From: DASQDT01 sp036380435
GTDB taxonomy: Bacteria; Acidobacteriota; Blastocatellia; Pyrinomonadales; Pyrinomonadaceae
Length of the DNA: 32,917 nucleotides
Assembly (NCBI GenBank): GCA_036380435.1
Contig: DASVES010000144.1
Location: 1-32,917 of the forward strand
Direction: 5' to 3'
Under the pieces are notes generated by a model. It made no database searches. It saw only the letters and a program-made list of their open reading frames with translations, and was not told the origin of the DNA. The position numbers and the translations under genes are program-made. Positions 1-8,252 of the stretch are shown in pieces (position 1 is the first letter of the stretch; each line of letters begins with the position of its first letter).

Positions 1-2
1 CC

Positions 3-3000
3 GGTGCGTCTTACACCACCCCCGCAGCCACCACTACCCTTCCGGCAACGATCCCGTCACAGCAGGGCGGCTACGGAACCGTCTCCGTGTCTTACGCGCT
101 AGACGGCCTCCAGAACGGCGCGCCGGACGGCATCGCCCTCATCGGGCCGGGCAACGTCGTCATCCAGTTCCTCTGCTACGAGGGCACCTTCGCGGCGACG
201 ACTGCCCCGGCCTCGGGGCAGACTTGCACCGACATCGGAGTGACGGAGGGGACTTCGACGCCTGTCGGTTTCTCGCTTCAGCTCACTGGCAGCGGCACGA
301 CCTACGGTGACTTCGCGTGGGCGGCAGAGCAGCCTAACACGCAGAACAATGTCAACACGGGCCAGTCCTTCGGCGCCCCGACCCCCACGCCCACGCCCAC
401 GCCGACTCCGACTCCCGAACCCACACCGACCCCGACTCCGACCCCTGAACCTACTCCGACGCCCACGCCAACGCCCGTCGCGACCAACGTCATCATCAAC
501 GAGCTTGACTCGGACACGCCGGGATCGGACACGGCCGAGTTCATCGAGCTTTACGACGGCGGCGTCGGCAACACTTCGCTGAACGGGCTGGTCGTCGTCT
601 TCCTCAACGGGGGCGTAGCCAACGACCCGTCTTACGCTGCCTTCGACCTCGACGGCTTTTCTACCAACGCCCAGGGCTACTTCACGCTCGGCAACCCCGG
701 AGTGAGTGGGGTTGATTTGACCTTCAACCCCGGCGCGAGCGGTCTTCTACAGAACGGCGCGGACGCCGTCGCGCTCTACGCGGCCAGCGCGTCCGACTTC
801 CCGAACGGGACGCCGTTGACGACCTCCAACCTGATTGACGCCGTCGTCTACGACACGGACGACGCGGACGACACCGGCCTGCTGGCTCTGCTTAACTCGG
901 GCCAGCCGCAGGTCAACGAGAACGGCGACAGCGACGTCGCGAACGATTCCATCGGGCGCTGCCCCAACGCCACCGGCGGCGCGCGCAACACCAACACCTA
1001 CGCAGCGGGCACTCCGTCGCCCGACGGCGCGAACACCTGCACGCCCCCGCCGCCCCCGGCGACCACCAGAACGATCCCCGAGATTCAGGGCAACGGCACG
1101 GCTTCCCCCCACGCCGGGACGGCGGTCATCACGACGGGCATCGTTACGGGCCGCAGGAGCCTCGGCACGAATAACAACGGCTTCTACATTCAGGACCCAC
1201 TCGGCGACGCTAACACGAACACCTCCGACGCCGTCCTGGTCTTCACCGGGAGCACCGTCCCGGCGGTCGCCGTCGGCGACTCGGTTCAAGTGACGGGGAC
1301 GATCACGGAGTTCGACGCATCGACGGACGAGCCGGACGGCGTCGCGCCCCCCGACCCCAAGACCACCACGGAGATCACCGCCCCCACGACCGTCGTCCTT
1401 TCCACCGGCAACCCCTTGCCGGCGGCGCTCTCTTCCGCCATCTTCGACCCGGCCGCCATCAGCCGCGGCGCGGAGTTGGAGAAGTATGAGCACATGCGCG
1501 TGAGCGTCGCTGCGCTCACCGTCTCGCAGCCGACGAACAACTTCGGCGAGTTCTGGGGCGTGGAGCCGACGCGCCCGCGGCCGTTCCGCGAGCCGGGCAT
1601 CGAGGCCGGCGACCCCGTCCCGGCCGCCGACGATGGCCCCTACGCGGGCTTCCCGCCGCCCGCCGTGCCGATCTTCGACGGCAACTTCGAGCGCATCATG
1701 GTTGACACCGGCGCGGCCCTCCTGCCCGGCGGCTCCACCCGCCGCCCGCAGGTGCAGGTGACCACGGGCACGCTCGTCACCGATCTCGTCGGGCCGCTCG
1801 ACTTCGCCTTCAACCAGTACCGCATCGTACTCGACTACAACGCGGCGCCCGGCGCCTCCGGCGGCCTCACGGCGGCCGTCCCCGTGCCCGCGCGCACCAA
1901 CTCGGAGTTCACCGTCGGCCACACCAACCTGGAGAACTTCACCGCCTCGGACACGATCAAGCTGGAGAAGGCGTCGCTCGCCATCCGCAACATCCTGCGC
2001 ACGCCCGACATCCTCGGCCTCATCGAGATCGCCGACCTCAGCTCGGCGCAACAGCTGGCGACCAAGATCAACACCGACGCCGCTGACCCCGGCATCAATT
2101 ACGTCGCCTTCCTCGGCGAGACCAGCTTCACGCAAGACATCGGCTACCTCGTCAACGCCGCGCGCGTGACGGTGGTCGGCACGCCGCAGCAGTATCACGC
2201 GGGCGACACCTTCACCTACTGCGGCGTGACCGACGCTCTCCACGACCGCCCGTCATTCATCCTGGAGGCCACCGTTCAGCAACTCGGCGGCGGGACGCTG
2301 CCCGTGACGGTGATCCTCAACCACACTAAGTCTCTCATCGCCGTTGACAGCCCCAGCCCCTTCGGCACCTGCGGCACCGGCACGGAGGGCGCGCGCAACC
2401 GCGAGAAGCGGCGCCTCCAGGCCGAGGACATCGCCGACCTCATCCAGTCGCGGCAGACCGAGAACCTCGTCTTCTTAGGCGACCTCAACGCCTTCGATGT
2501 CAACGACGGCTTGACGGACGTGACCAACACGCTCCGGGGCGTGCCCCCGCCGGCCGAGCAGGTGGTCGAGCCGAGCGTGCCCGACCGCTGGACTTACGAG
2601 CTGACGAATTTGCTCACCACGCTCACGCCCGACCAGCGTTACTCCTACGTCTTCGAGGGCAACGCGCAGACGATTGACCACGTCCTCGTCAACCAGCAGA
2701 TGTTGGCGCTCAACAACTCCTTCGCCTACGCGCGCGTCAACGCCGACTTCTCCGAGGCTTACGCCATCGACAACACGCGGCCCGAGCGCGTCTCCGACCA
2801 CGACGCGCCCGTCGCCTACTTCACGCTCCTCGCCGACTCCGATGACGACGGCGTGAATGACGACGTGGACAACTGCCCGAACGTCTCCAACGCCGATCAG
2901 ACGGACACGGACAACGACGGGCAGGGCGATGCCTGCGACGCAGACGACGACGGTGACGGCGTGACCGACACCCTCGACAACTGCCCGCTCACGGCCAACA

Positions 3001-3818
3001 CGAACCAAGCCGACAACGACGCCGACGGCTTCGGAGACGTCTGCGACGCCGACGACGATAACGACACAGTCGTGGATACGGCCGACAACTGCCCGCTCAC
3101 TGCAAATACCGACCAAGCCGACAACGACTCTGACGGTCAGGGCGACGCCTGCGACCCTGACGACGACAACGACGGGGTTGCCGACACGGGAGACAACTGC
3201 CCGCTCGCGGCCAACGCCGATCAGGCCAATAACGACGGCGACGCACAGGGCGATGTCTGTGACGCCGACGACGACAACGACGGTGTTGCGGACGGGGCCG
3301 ACAACTGCCCGTTCACCGCCAACGCGGGCCAGGCCGACAACGACGTTGACGGCATCGGCGATGCCTGCGACGCCGATGATGACAACGACACGGTCGCGGA
3401 TACGGCTGACAACTGCCAGTTCACGGCCAACACCAATCAGGCGAACAACGACGGCGACGCGCAGGGTGACGTGTGCGACGCGGACGACGACAACGACGGC
3501 GTGCCGGACACCGCGGATAACTGTGACTTCACAGCCAACCCGGATCAGGCGGACGCGGACGGCGATGGGATCGGCAACGCCTGCGAGTCGGACGACGATA
3601 ACGACGGCGTGCCCGACACGGCGGACAACTGCCCGCTCACGCCCAACCCCAACCAGGCCGACTTCGACGGCGACGGCATCGGCGACACCTGCGACCCGCA
3701 GACCGGCCCGCCGGTGAACAAGAATCAGTGCAAGAACGGCGGCTGGATGCGGTTCGACGTGCCGCGCACGTTCAAGGATCAGAGCGACTGCATCCAGTAC
3801 GTCAACACCGGCAAGTGA
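3..3818 (+). CDS. Secreted multidomain nuclease (lamin-tail, EEP nuclease, thrombospondin type-3 repeats), 5' partial
   Basis: The reading frame is open from the left edge, so the true start and signal peptide lie outside; 1271 residues are visible. Order: an N-terminal beta-rich part; a Pro-Thr linker (375-477); a lamin-tail-like domain starting VIINELDSD (about 480-1040); an OB-fold-like stretch with GFYIQDP (about 1070-1330); an endonuclease/exonuclease/phosphatase domain (about 1900-2830) with NHTKS, GDLNAFD, IDHVLVN and SDHDAP motifs; eight Asp-rich type-3 repeats (about 2835-3705); and a Cys-containing tail with QCKNGGW. The layout resembles ExeM/NucH-type extracellular nucleases, which degrade extracellular DNA. 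The type-3 repeats should bind calcium. The nuclease assignment is by motif and family; the substrate is inferred. A strong hairpin follows the stop. It could instead act as a phosphodiesterase or phosphatase of the same fold. Confidence 0.8.
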   Translation, partial: GASYTTPAATTTLPATIPSQQGGYGTVSVSYALDGLQNGAPDGIALIGPGNVVIQFLCYEGTFAATTAPASGQTCTDIGVTEGTSTPVGFSLQLTGSGTTYGDFAWAAEQPNTQNNVNTGQSFGAPTPTPTPTPTPTPEPTPTPTPTPEPTPTPTPTPVATNVIINELDSDTPGSDTAEFIELYDGGVGNTSLNGLVVVFLNGGVANDPSYAAFDLDGFSTNAQGYFTLGNPGVSGVDLTFNPGASGLLQNGADAVALYAASASDFPNGTPLTTSNLIDAVVYDTDDADDTGLLALLNSGQPQVNENGDSDVANDSIGRCPNATGGARNTNTYAAGTPSPDGANTCTPPPPPATTRTIPEIQGNGTASPHAGTAVITTGIVTGRRSLGTNNNGFYIQDPLGDANTNTSDAVLVFTGSTVPAVAVGDSVQVTGTITEFDASTDEPDGVAPPDPKTTTEITAPTTVVLSTGNPLPAALSSAIFDPAAISRGAELEKYEHMRVSVAALTVSQPTNNFGEFWGVEPTRPRPFREPGIEAGDPVPAADDGPYAGFPPPAVPIFDGNFERIMVDTGAALLPGGSTRRPQVQVTTGTLVTDLVGPLDFAFNQYRIVLDYNAAPGASGGLTAAVPVPARTNSEFTVGHTNLENFTASDTIKLEKASLAIRNILRTPDILGLIEIADLSSAQQLATKINTDAADPGINYVAFLGETSFTQDIGYLVNAARVTVVGTPQQYHAGDTFTYCGVTDALHDRPSFILEATVQQLGGGTLPVTVILNHTKSLIAVDSPSPFGTCGTGTEGARNREKRRLQAEDIADLIQSRQTENLVFLGDLNAFDVNDGLTDVTNTLRGVPPPAEQVVEPSVPDRWTYELTNLLTTLTPDQRYSYVFEGNAQTIDHVLVNQQMLALNNSFAYARVNADFSEAYAIDNTRPERVSDHDAPVAYFTLLADSDDDGVNDDVDNCPNVSNADQTDTDNDGQGDACDADDDGDGVTDTLDNCPLTANTNQADNDADGFGDVCDADDDNDTVVDTADNCPLTANTDQADNDSDGQGDACDPDDDNDGVADTGDNCPLAANADQANNDGDAQGDVCDADDDNDGVADGADNCPFTANAGQADNDVDGIGDACDADDDNDTVADTADNCQFTANTNQANNDGDAQGDVCDADDDNDGVPDTADNCDFTANPDQADADGDGIGNACESDDDNDGVPDTADNCPLTPNPNQADFDGDGIGDTCDPQTGPPVNKNQCKNGGWMRFDVPRTFKDQSDCIQYVNTGK
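375..477 (+). repeat. Pro-Thr-(Glu) linker-coding tandem repeat
   Basis: Near-perfect six-base periodicity encoding alternating Pro-Thr, with two Pro-Glu-Pro-Thr interruptions. It separates the N-terminal part of the nuclease from the lamin-tail-like domain. Such linkers are typical of extracellular multidomain proteins and prone to slippage in length. Confidence 0.85.
2835..3705 (+). repeat. Eight thrombospondin type-3-like repeats (108-bp period)
   Basis: The DNC motif recurs eight times at about 36-residue spacing. Each unit carries a DxDxDG-type acidic loop and usually a second Cys in a GDxCD motif. The DNA is a degenerate 108-bp tandem repeat. In this family the acidic loops bind calcium and the cysteines pair within or between repeats. 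Here they form the C-terminal stalk of the nuclease. Confidence 0.85.
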
Positions 3819-3875
3819 TTCCCGGCGCGCGCCTCTGGTGGTGAAGATTTAGAGGACGCGCTCGGTTCCCGAAGC

Positions 3876-3917
3876 GGAAGCGCCGCCCGACGCCGAAGGG
3901 CTGCGGGCGGCGCTTCC
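3876..3917 (+). terminator. Hairpin terminator after the nuclease gene
   Basis: Perfect 13-bp stem (3876-3888 with 3905-3917, arm GGAAGCGCCGCCC) and a 16-nt loop, followed by a pyrimidine-rich tract that is only partly T. It lies 58 bp after the stop codon. The T tract is weak, so the stem is certain but factor-independent termination is inferred. Confidence 0.6.
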
Positions 3918-4002
3918 TTCTCGCTCTTGCGTCCGACCCCGAATTGTTGTATTTAACATCGCGTTTACTCTAACGTAAGGGTCGCGCAAGCCACTCCCCG
4001 TA

Positions 4003-4011
4003 TGGTATAAG
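4003..4011 (+). promoter_or_regulatory. Candidate extended -10 promoter for the TonB-dependent receptor gene
   Basis: TGGTATAAG is a TGn extended -10 with five of six matches to TATAAT. No good -35 is visible 16-18 bp upstream. A perfect 6-bp inverted repeat, GTTTGATTTCAAAC, follows immediately (4011-4024) near the expected transcription start. The leader to the ATG at 4251 would be about 230 nt. Within the 432-bp gap (3819-4250) I see only this and the hairpin at 3876-3917. Confidence 0.4.
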
Positions 4012-4250
4012 TTTGATTTCAAACCTGGCCGTCATTCACTTTTAAGCAGGACAACCAGACGAACCGGGACACGAGCGAAAGTCTTTCTGTGTCCCGCCTC
4101 AGACAACTGTAGTGCATCATCCGCGATACATCGCCCAGGCTCTCGCGCGGCAGGCAATGGCGCCCGCCCGCCGTGCGGCGCGCTCCGCCAGTCCCCGGAC
4201 GCTGCGCCGAAACACCCCAACGCACCAATTTGATAGAAGGAGTTTCTTCG

Positions 4251-7200
4251 ATGTTTAAGTTTTTTCGCCTTCCCCTCGCCGCGCTCTTCGTGATCGCCAC
4301 GACCTGCGGCGCGGCCTTCGCCCAGTCCACCACGGACGGCGCCATCGGCGGAGTGGTCCGCGACCCGAACGGCGCGGTCGTGGTGAACGCCCCCGTCACC
4401 GTCCGCAATGAGGAGACGAACAAGGAGACCGCGGCCACCACCGACGACGAGGGCCGCTTCCGCGTCGTCCAACTCCAGCCGGGCAGCTACACCGTCACGG
4501 TCAACGCCACCGGCTTCGGCCCCTTCACGGCCCAGAAGGTCGTCGTCGAGGTCGGCCGCGTCACCCCGCTGGAGGCGACGCTCTCCGTGACCGGCACCAG
4601 TGAGACGGTCGAGGTGACGAGCGAAGCGCCCGTCATCAACACCGAGCGGCAGGACTTGTCCACCAATATTAACCAGACTTCGATCAACAACCTGCCGATC
4701 AACGGCCGCCGCTGGTCGAACTTCGCGCTCCTGACCCCCGGCGCGGTGCCCGATGGCTCGTTCGGTCTGGTCTCGTTCCGCGGCGTCTCCGGCCTCCTCA
4801 ACAACAACACGGTGGACGGCGGCGACAACAATCAGGCGTTCTTCTCCGAGGAGCGCGGCCGCACCCGTCTCAGCTACTCGATCAGTCAGGACTCGGTGCG
4901 CGAGTTTCAGGTCAACACCTCGAACTACTCGGCCGAGTACGGCCGCGCCGCCGGCGGCGTCGTCAACGCCGTCACCAAGAGCGGCACCAACGAGTTTCAC
5001 GGCAACGCCTTCTTCTACGTCCGCGACGACAAATTCAACGCGCGCAACCCGCAGCTCGCCACCAAGACCGAGGACAACCGCAAGCAGTTCGGCGGCACCA
5101 TCGGCGGCCCCATCGTCAAGGACCGCGCCTTCTTCTTCTTCTCTTACGACCAGCAGAAGCGCATCTTCCCCGGCATCTCCACCTACAGCACCAACACCTT
5201 CTCGACGGCCAACTTCAACAACGCGAACCTGCTCCTCCGCGGGCTGACGCAGGCGCAGATCGATGCGACGCGCTCCTTCCTCGACAGCCTCACCGGCCCG
5301 TTCGACCGCAAGGGCGATCAGACGATCTTCCTGCCGAAGCTCGACCTGCGTATCAACGACAGTAACGCCCTCGCCGTCACCTACAATCGCCTGCGCTGGA
5401 AATCGCCCAACGGCGTGCAGACCACTTCCAGCCTGACGCGCGCCACCACCAGCATCGGCGACGATCTGGTGGACGTTGACTGGATCACCCTGCGCCTGAC
5501 CTCGACCATCTCGTCGAACCTGATCAACGAGGCGCGGTTCCAGTACGGGCGCGACTTCGAGCGCCAGACGTACCCCGGCCCGCTTCCGGGCGAGCCGACG
5601 ACGGCCCCCCCCGGCGGCGTGCCGCCCCAGATCGGGCTGCCCGGCTACACCATCGGCAAGCCGAACTTCCTCGACCGGCGCTCCTTCCCCGACGAGAAGC
5701 GCTGGCAGTACGCCGACACCGTCACGGCCCTCGTCGGCAACCACACCTTCAAGTTCGGCGTTGACATCAACCACGTCAACGACATCAACGACAACCTGTT
5801 CACCGAGTCAGGCTCCTACGTCTACTCGACGACCAGCGACTTCTTCGTTGACTACGCCAACTTCCTCTCGAACAACGCGCTCCGCGCCCTGAGCGCGACG
5901 ACCGCGACCACCAACCCGCTCGGCCGCTGCTCCGGCTCGACGCGCCGCGCCGGACAGTGCTACAACGGCACCTTCAATCAGGGATTCGGCACGCCCAAGT
6001 TCCAGTTCGAGACCGACGACTACAACTTCTTCATTCAGGACGACTGGCGCATCACCCCGCGCCTGAGCATCAACCTCGGCCTGCGCTACGAGTATCAGAA
6101 GCTCCCCGCGCCGCAGATTCCGAACGCGACCTTCGACTCCGACCCGCGCTTCACCGCGAAGACCGGCGTGTTCCCGGCCGACAAGAACAACTTCGGGCCG
6201 CGCTTCGGCTTCGCCTACAACATCACGGGCGATTCCCGCAACGTCGTCCGCGGCGGCTACGGCATCTACTACGGCCGCATCCAGAACTCGGTGGTCTCAA
6301 ACGCCATCACCAACACGGGTAACCCGGCGGGGCAGACGCAGCTCACCCTGACCACGGCCATCTTCCCGCAGGCGTTCCAGACGGCGGCCGACGCCAGCGG
6401 CGGCACGGCGCCGATTCCGAACATCGTCGCCTTCGCGTCGAACATGGCCAACCCGCAGATTCATCAGGCCGACCTGATCTTCGAGCACGAGCTGACGCGC
6501 AACACCGTCGTCTCGGCGTCCTACATCATGAGCGCCGGCCGCCGCCTGCCGACCTTCGTCGATGTCAACCTCGCCTTCCCGACCTCGACCACGGCGATTC
6601 CTTTCTCCGGCGGGCCGTTCGACGGGCAGACGCTCAGGGTGCCGCGTTTCACCACCCGCATCAACAACGCCTTCAACGCCATCACCGAGATTCGCAGCAC
6701 GATCAAGTCGGAGTACAACGCGCTGGTGTTGCAGTTCAACCGCCGCTACACGAACGGGCTGCAATTCCAGACCAACTACACCTTCTCGAAGGCCAAAGAC
6801 AACGGGCAGGCGACGGGCACGTTCACGAACACGAACGCCCCGCTCAGCCCCTACGACTACAGTCTGGAGGTGGGGCCGTCGAACTTCGACATCCGCCACC
6901 GCTTCGTGGCGAGCGCCGTCTGGACTCCCGACTTCTTCGGCGAGGACCAGAAGGTCGGGCGGGCCATCTTCAACGGCTTCAACATCGCCCCGGTCTTCGT
7001 CCTCCAGTCGGGCTTCCCCTACTCCATGGGCATCTCGGGCACGCCCACCGCTGCGGCCTTCGGCCCGACCATCGTCCGCGGCGGCAGTAATCTCACCGGG
7101 ACGACGGCCACGGGCCGCGTCCCCTTCCTCGGGCGCAACAGCTTACGCTTCCCCCGCTTCGCCAACTTCGACCTGAGGGTCTCGCGCCGCTTCCGCATCA

Positions 7201-7412
7201 CGGAGACAATGAACTTTGAAGTGCTGGCCGAGGCGTTCAACATCTTCAATCGCACACAGGTCATCGGCAACCTCGACACGACCGCCTACACCATCAACAA
7301 CACCACCAACAACCTCATCTTCCAGCCGACCTTCCAGAGCATCCAGCCGCCCGCCGGTGAGACGCTCTACAAGGCGCGGCAGATGCAGTTCGCCCTCCGC
7401 TTCGAGTTTTAG
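4251..7412 (+). CDS. TonB-dependent outer-membrane receptor, Oar-like, with CarboxypepD_reg domain
   Basis: 1053 residues. The start is set by AAGGAG upstream of ATG 4251 and by a clear signal peptide: KFF, a hydrophobic core, then AFA|QS with cleavage near residue 24. The upstream in-frame ATG at 4173 would bury the signal peptide. Residues 28-110 form a carboxypeptidase-regulatory-like beta domain (GGVVRDPNGAVV, DDEGRFRVVQL, GSYTVTV). A plug-like segment follows (NNLPINGRRWSNF, then EYGRAAGGVVNAVTKSGTN), then a long beta-barrel region ending in an aromatic residue (FALRFEF), the usual outer-membrane barrel signature. Such receptors are very numerous in Acidobacteriota and are usually linked to uptake of glycans, peptides or chelates; the substrate cannot be read here. 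It is flanked by terminators on both sides and is probably monocistronic. Confidence 0.9.
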   Translation: MFKFFRLPLAALFVIATTCGAAFAQSTTDGAIGGVVRDPNGAVVVNAPVTVRNEETNKETAATTDDEGRFRVVQLQPGSYTVTVNATGFGPFTAQKVVVEVGRVTPLEATLSVTGTSETVEVTSEAPVINTERQDLSTNINQTSINNLPINGRRWSNFALLTPGAVPDGSFGLVSFRGVSGLLNNNTVDGGDNNQAFFSEERGRTRLSYSISQDSVREFQVNTSNYSAEYGRAAGGVVNAVTKSGTNEFHGNAFFYVRDDKFNARNPQLATKTEDNRKQFGGTIGGPIVKDRAFFFFSYDQQKRIFPGISTYSTNTFSTANFNNANLLLRGLTQAQIDATRSFLDSLTGPFDRKGDQTIFLPKLDLRINDSNALAVTYNRLRWKSPNGVQTTSSLTRATTSIGDDLVDVDWITLRLTSTISSNLINEARFQYGRDFERQTYPGPLPGEPTTAPPGGVPPQIGLPGYTIGKPNFLDRRSFPDEKRWQYADTVTALVGNHTFKFGVDINHVNDINDNLFTESGSYVYSTTSDFFVDYANFLSNNALRALSATTATTNPLGRCSGSTRRAGQCYNGTFNQGFGTPKFQFETDDYNFFIQDDWRITPRLSINLGLRYEYQKLPAPQIPNATFDSDPRFTAKTGVFPADKNNFGPRFGFAYNITGDSRNVVRGGYGIYYGRIQNSVVSNAITNTGNPAGQTQLTLTTAIFPQAFQTAADASGGTAPIPNIVAFASNMANPQIHQADLIFEHELTRNTVVSASYIMSAGRRLPTFVDVNLAFPTSTTAIPFSGGPFDGQTLRVPRFTTRINNAFNAITEIRSTIKSEYNALVLQFNRRYTNGLQFQTNYTFSKAKDNGQATGTFTNTNAPLSPYDYSLEVGPSNFDIRHRFVASAVWTPDFFGEDQKVGRAIFNGFNIAPVFVLQSGFPYSMGISGTPTAAAFGPTIVRGGSNLTGTTATGRVPFLGRNSLRFPRFANFDLRVSRRFRITETMNFEVLAEAFNIFNRTQVIGNLDTTAYTINNTTNNLIFQPTFQSIQPPAGETLYKARQMQFALRFEF

Positions 7413-7441
7413 CACAAGCGTTCGGCCGAGACGACCACAAC

Positions 7442-7483
7442 AGAGGGCGCGACACTCCCACGGGGGCGTCGCGCCCTCTTTGT
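7442..7483 (+). terminator. Rho-independent-type terminator after the TonB receptor
   Basis: Perfect 12-bp stem (7442-7453 with 7468-7479, arm AGAGGGCGCGAC), a 14-nt loop, then a short T-rich tail. It starts 30 bp after the stop codon. The rest of the 309-bp gap up to 7721 has no ORF or further structure I can support, apart from the Shine-Dalgarno of the next gene. Confidence 0.75.
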
Positions 7484-7721
7484 GTCCGCACACGCGGCGC
7501 GGCTGTACGAAAATGGACACACCACGCGGCCGCGCCTCTCACAGCACGGGAAGCGCACGCGGAGGCATAACGCCGTTTGAAAGAATGACTTCCGCCCCAC
7601 CGGCGCCGAGACGAGCCGCGCGGCACGTCCGTTGCCATCCTCACAGGCTGAGGAACACTGTAGATTTCTCTTGCTCATCAATCGTTGAAGGGATAGCTAA
7701 TCACACGAGGAGGTAGAACTC

Positions 7722-7934
7722 ATGGGTTTTCCGAATAAGGATGAAGTCGAAGGCAAATTCGACCAGGCGAAGGGCGCCATCAAGGAGAACGTCGGTGACG
7801 CCATCGACGACGAGAAGATGCAGTCGGAGGGCGCTGCCGAGCGCGCCGGCGGACATGCTCAGGAGGGCTTCGGCACGGCCCGCCGCAAGGTCGGCGAGAC
7901 CATCGAAGACATCGGCAACAAGGTCGGCGGGTAG
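7722..7934 (+). CDS. CsbD-like stress-response protein
   Basis: 70 residues, hydrophilic and largely helical, with the family pattern of repeated G-Q/E-A and KVGE motifs (DEVEGKFDQAKGAIKENVGD, then RRKVGETIEDIGNKVGG). An excellent AGGAGG (about 7709) precedes the ATG. CsbD-family proteins are small, abundant, probably disordered stress proteins; in Bacillus subtilis csbD belongs to the SigB regulon. Biochemical function is unknown. It is a stand-alone gene, with the receptor terminator upstream and 318 bp downstream before the next gene. Family call is confident; role is by analogy. Confidence 0.85.
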   Translation: MGFPNKDEVEGKFDQAKGAIKENVGDAIDDEKMQSEGAAERAGGHAQEGFGTARRKVGETIEDIGNKVGG

Positions 7935-8096
7935 CATCCGCTCTCGTCAGTAGACACTTTTCACGGCGCGGAGGCCGCGGTTTTGCCCGAGTATGGACAG
8001 GCCCGCGGCCTCTCGCTGGTTTTCCCTCGACAAACTGTTCCAACGCGCCTCGGCCTCTCGCAACTCCGGCCTGAGGAGCGCCCCGCGCGGTCACGT

Positions 8097-8125
8097 TTGA
8101 CCGAGCGAGCCGGCTTTGTCATAAA
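8097..8125 (+). promoter_or_regulatory. Candidate sigma-70-type promoter for the lytic transglycosylase gene
   Basis: TTGACC (8097-8102), a 17-bp spacer and CATAAA (8120-8125). Five of six and four of six consensus matches, with ideal spacing. The start codon is about 120 bp downstream. This is the only recognisable element in the 318-bp gap 7935-8252. Read as coding, that gap would add a compositionally odd 90-residue extension to the next gene, which I reject. Confidence 0.4.
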
Positions 8126-8252
8126 ACCCACGCTCGCACGGCTCCCCCTGCAAGCCCCCGCTGGCAGTTCCCCTTTGGGCAGACATCTTTCACGCCGCCT
8201 TCGAGACGCGCCACTCCCCAACGGAAAGCGTTCGGCGCGGGGAAACCCAGCC

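Noticed and set aside
747..2243. 498-codon minus-strand ORF opposite the nuclease
   Set aside because: Composition is Val/Arg/Gly/Asp-rich with no domain; it is a GC-rich antisense shadow of a well-supported plus-strand gene.
2835..3705. CRISPR-like periodicity
   Set aside because: The 108-bp period is degenerate protein-coding repeat (type-3 repeats), with no conserved repeats separated by unique spacers; no CRISPR array or cas gene seen in the window.
4032..5774. 580-codon minus-strand ORF opposite the TonB receptor
   Set aside because: No recognisable family; it overlaps a receptor with signal peptide and conserved motifs on the plus strand.
7983..8252. 90-residue N-terminal extension of the lytic transglycosylase
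   Set aside because: It would place a Pro/Arg-rich non-conserved segment before an obvious membrane anchor, and a candidate promoter lies inside it.
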